Positions 15,942 to 17,515 of a DNA stretch of 17,515 bases are shown piece after piece. The translations under genes were made by a program, and so were the position numbers. Source of the stretch: Bacteroidota bacterium (GTDB lineage: Bacteria; Bacteroidota; Bacteroidia; Chitinophagales; Chitinophagaceae); contig JAFAEW010000091.1 in NCBI GenBank assembly GCA_023423835.1, positions 1 to 17,515 on the forward strand. The letters run 5' to 3'. How positions within the stretch are numbered: position 1 is the first letter of the stretch; each line of letters starts with the position of its first letter. The notes below the pieces were generated by a model that worked only from the letters and a program-made list of their open reading frames with translations, searched no databases and was not told the origin of the DNA.

Positions 15942-17198
15942 TTAATAATGGCACTTCTGACATTCTGTTCCGCCAATATTTTCAACTGTTATACCTTTTG
16001 AGCTATCAAGTGTACCGTTTTTGATATCATCATGATACTTCTCATAAATGCTATAAAATCCGTTGTCCTGAAAATCAACTTTTGTTTCACGGTGGCAATT
16101 GATACACCATCCCATTGTTAATGGCGCAAATTGCTTTACTTCATGCATGTTTTGAATTTCACCGTGACAGGTTTGACATTGAACTTTTCCAACCATTATG
16201 TGTTGTGAATGGTTGAAGTAAACGTGGTCAGGCAGATTGTGGATCTGCGTCCACTCAATTGGTTTCGCCATGGAAGGATCCCAGGGTTTTCCGGATTCGT
16301 AACCCGCGTATTTGTACAGCTTCTGGATCTCATGTGTACCGTCTACTTCATGGCCATCGGCACTTACGAGTTTTTCGGGTCCGGTATATTCATTGATGGC
16401 AAGGTGACAATTCATACAAACGTTCACGCTTGGAATATTTGCATGTCGCCCGTCCTCAGCACCGTTATGACAGTAAAGACAACTGATCTGATTGATGCCC
16501 GCATGCACTTTATGCGAATAAAAGATGGGCTGTTCCGGCTGATAATTTTGAGTATGTCCTAAACCGATCGCACCTTTTACAACATAATAGCCGCCGATTA
16601 AAAATAAGATCAGCGTCACCATCATAATGTAAATCTTGTTTCTCCAGAAAGGAACCGGCTCATGTGCAGGAATGCCCTCTTTATCGTCTGCCAATTTTCT
16701 CAGGTTGGCATTCACCTGCAACAATACGAAAGCTACGATGGCTAATATTAAAGTGAGAATACCATATAATAAAGTGTTATCACCACCCTCAGCAGGAGCC
16801 GCAGCAGCACCGGGGGCAGCCGTGGCCGCAGCGGGTGCAGGAGCCGTACTTACATAAGTAAGAATCGCATCAATTTCTTCTGTACTCAACTGAGGAAACC
16901 CGGGCATGGTTACCTTTCCATATTCGTTAAAAAGATTTACGGCATAAGGATATCCGCTTGCGATTACCGCACTGCTGTTGTGGATCCATTTATGCAACAT
17001 ATCTTTATCCGGCCAACGGTCTTCAACACCCGCTAATGCAGGCCCCGTAAGGTTTTTATTGATCGCATGACAGGAAGCGCAATTGGTGTTGAAAAGAGCT
17101 TTACCATCCTGGGCTGATGATGTATTATTTAAAAGCACCAAAAAAATACATAAAACGATAAAAGTCGATTTTTGTAAAATGCCCTTTAAGTTTATCAT
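15942..17198 (-). CDS. actA: Alternative complex III multiheme cytochrome c ActA (six CxxCH motifs)
   Basis: I start at ATG 17198 (MINLKGILQKSTF, 418 aa). The frame could open at an upstream TTG, but that would put 16 residues before the signal peptide, which ends near SSAQ (28/29). Six heme sites are visible: CASCH at 40, CLYCH at 240, CMNCH at 261, CQTCH at 341, CINCH at 365 and CQKCH at 413, one residue from the end. The first belongs to a class I cytochrome domain (about 32-120) with Met98 as probable axial ligand (YGKVTMPGF). An Ala/Pro linker follows (about 119-138), then two helices (141-162, 189-209) and the classical five-heme domain. ActA is the main cytochrome of ACIII, near ActB. 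As first gene of the cluster it sits below the likely promoter, divergent from purN. Confidence 0.95.
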   Translation of the reverse strand: MINLKGILQKSTFIVLCIFLVLLNNTSSAQDGKALFNTNCASCHAINKNLTGPALAGVEDRWPDKDMLHKWIHNSSAVIASGYPYAVNLFNEYGKVTMPGFPQLSTEEIDAILTYVSTAPAPAAATAAPGAAAAPAEGGDNTLLYGILTLILAIVAFVLLQVNANLRKLADDKEGIPAHEPVPFWRNKIYIMMVTLILFLIGGYYVVKGAIGLGHTQNYQPEQPIFYSHKVHAGINQISCLYCHNGAEDGRHANIPSVNVCMNCHLAINEYTGPEKLVSADGHEVDGTHEIQKLYKYAGYESGKPWDPSMAKPIEWTQIHNLPDHVYFNHSQHIMVGKVQCQTCHGEIQNMHEVKQFAPLTMGWCINCHRETKVDFQDNGFYSIYEKYHDDIKNGTLDSSKGITVENIGGTECQKCHY

Positions 17199-17243
17199 AT
17201 CACAAATCAAATGGTGGATGTGGAAAAATCTCCAGATTGCCGA

Positions 17244-17251
17244 CAAAAGTA
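17244..17251 (-). promoter_or_regulatory. Candidate promoter -7 box for the act-cox cluster
   Basis: On the minus strand TACTTTTG fits the Bacteroidota -7 consensus TAnnTTTG exactly, 46 bases upstream of the actA ATG. A TTG is present 14 bases further upstream (17268-17266), closer than the usual 17-23 spacing; at 19 bases the sequence is TGG. A 5-base inverted repeat, ACAGG and CCTGT (17254-17258 and 17274-17278), overlaps the -33 area. A short leader of about 40 bases would result. Confidence 0.45.
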
Positions 17252-17377
17252 TGACAGGATTTTGACAATACCACCTGTAAAAATAAATTTTTTTAACTTG
17301 CTCTTTTGGTTTATGAGAAACTTATTTTTCAAAAATCCCCTTTGTTTATCACATTTGCAGCAGATCATCCATAAAAA

Positions 17378-17515
17378 ATGAACACAATAAATATCGCCAT
17401 TTTCGCATCCGGAACCGGAACGAATGCAGACAATATTATCAGACATTTTCGTGACTCCAAAACCATAAAAATTGCATTGATAGTCTGCAACAATCCCAAC
17501 GCCGGAGTTCTCTCC
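17378..17515 (+). CDS. purN: Phosphoribosylglycinamide formyltransferase, N-terminal part (cut by the window edge)
   Basis: There are 46 codons from ATG 17378 to the right edge. The product begins MNTINIAIFASGTGTNADNI and continues to VCNNPNAGVLS. The FASGTGTN glycine loop and the CNNPNAGVL strand are typical of PurN, which uses 10-formyltetrahydrofolate to formylate glycinamide ribonucleotide in purine synthesis in the cytoplasm. It is transcribed away from actA, with 179 bases between the two starts, so the promoters are divergent. No exact TAnnTTTG box is seen on this strand (CACATTTG at 17350-17357 has one mismatch). The C-terminal folate-binding and catalytic residues are outside the window. 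Confidence 0.92.
   Translation, partial: MNTINIAIFASGTGTNADNIIRHFRDSKTIKIALIVCNNPNAGVLS

Larger units (their letters stand above)
1140..17198 (-). other. Alternative complex III - cytochrome oxidase gene cluster (14 genes, one strand)
   Basis: Fourteen consecutive minus-strand genes run from actA (17198) to the DUF420 gene (1140), with gaps between 10 and about 115 bases and one overlap. They cover quinol:cytochrome c oxidoreductase (actABCDEF), oxidase subunits II and I, heme O synthase, two subunit III paralogues, subunit IV, a SCO copper chaperone and DUF420. The order and spacing suggest a single transcription unit or a set of overlapping ones. This fits the known physical association of ACIII with an aa3-type oxidase in Flavobacterium johnsoniae. 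Hairpin-like repeats in some gaps could tune relative expression. Operon structure is inferred. Confidence 0.85.

Noticed and set aside
16737..16857. GC-rich, repeat-like stretch within actA
   Set aside because: It encodes the Ala/Pro linker in frame; low-complexity coding sequence, not a repeat element.
1..17515. Defence system, mobile element, CRISPR array or new biosynthetic cluster
   Set aside because: Every long frame belongs to respiration, assembly, purine synthesis or one partial secreted protein; no repeats, integrase, transposase or nuclease-like genes are seen.

Overview
The window comes from a member of the Bacteroidota, most likely a Chitinophagales/Sphingobacteriia-like lineage. 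This rests on protein style (ActB with a long pre-Tat extension, paired short subunit III proteins, a His-rich CoxA N-terminus), moderate GC, weak Shine-Dalgarno sites, and a Bacteroidota-type -7 promoter motif. No tRNA, rRNA, CRISPR array, insertion sequence or phage gene is visible.

Layout. (1) Positions 1-546, minus strand: the N-terminal part of a secreted protein with a lectin-like beta-sandwich domain, probably starting at TTG. (2) 547-793: intergenic, nothing firm. (3) 794-1063, plus strand: a small orphan membrane protein. (4) 1140-17198, minus strand: fourteen co-directional genes, with coding sequence running almost without a break. In order of transcription (right to left) they are actA, actB, actC, actD, actE, actF (alternative complex III), coxB, coxA (oxidase subunits II and I), cyoE (heme O synthase), two subunit III paralogues, subunit IV, a SCO copper chaperone and a DUF420 (CtaM/YozB-like) membrane protein. 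(5) 17378-17515, plus strand: the start of purN, divergent from actA.

How the genes work together. ActC/ActF oxidise menaquinol in the membrane, ActB (Fe-S clusters) and the c-type cytochromes ActA and ActE carry electrons in the periplasm, and CoxB (CuA) with CoxA (heme a/heme a3-CuB) reduce oxygen. CyoE supplies the farnesylated heme, and SCO and DUF420 serve metal-centre assembly. It is effectively a supercomplex-plus-assembly operon. Heme A synthase (ctaA) and Cox11 are not in the window. The likely main promoter lies just upstream of actA.

This is a known type of system, not a new one. The points most worth a second look are details: EF-hand-like calcium loops inserted in two unrelated proteins (DUF420 and ActB), a sixth heme-binding motif in ActA on a flexibly tethered cytochrome domain, divergence of the two subunit III copies at the conserved acidic site, and perfect inverted repeats in several intercistronic gaps, above all between coxA and cyoE.
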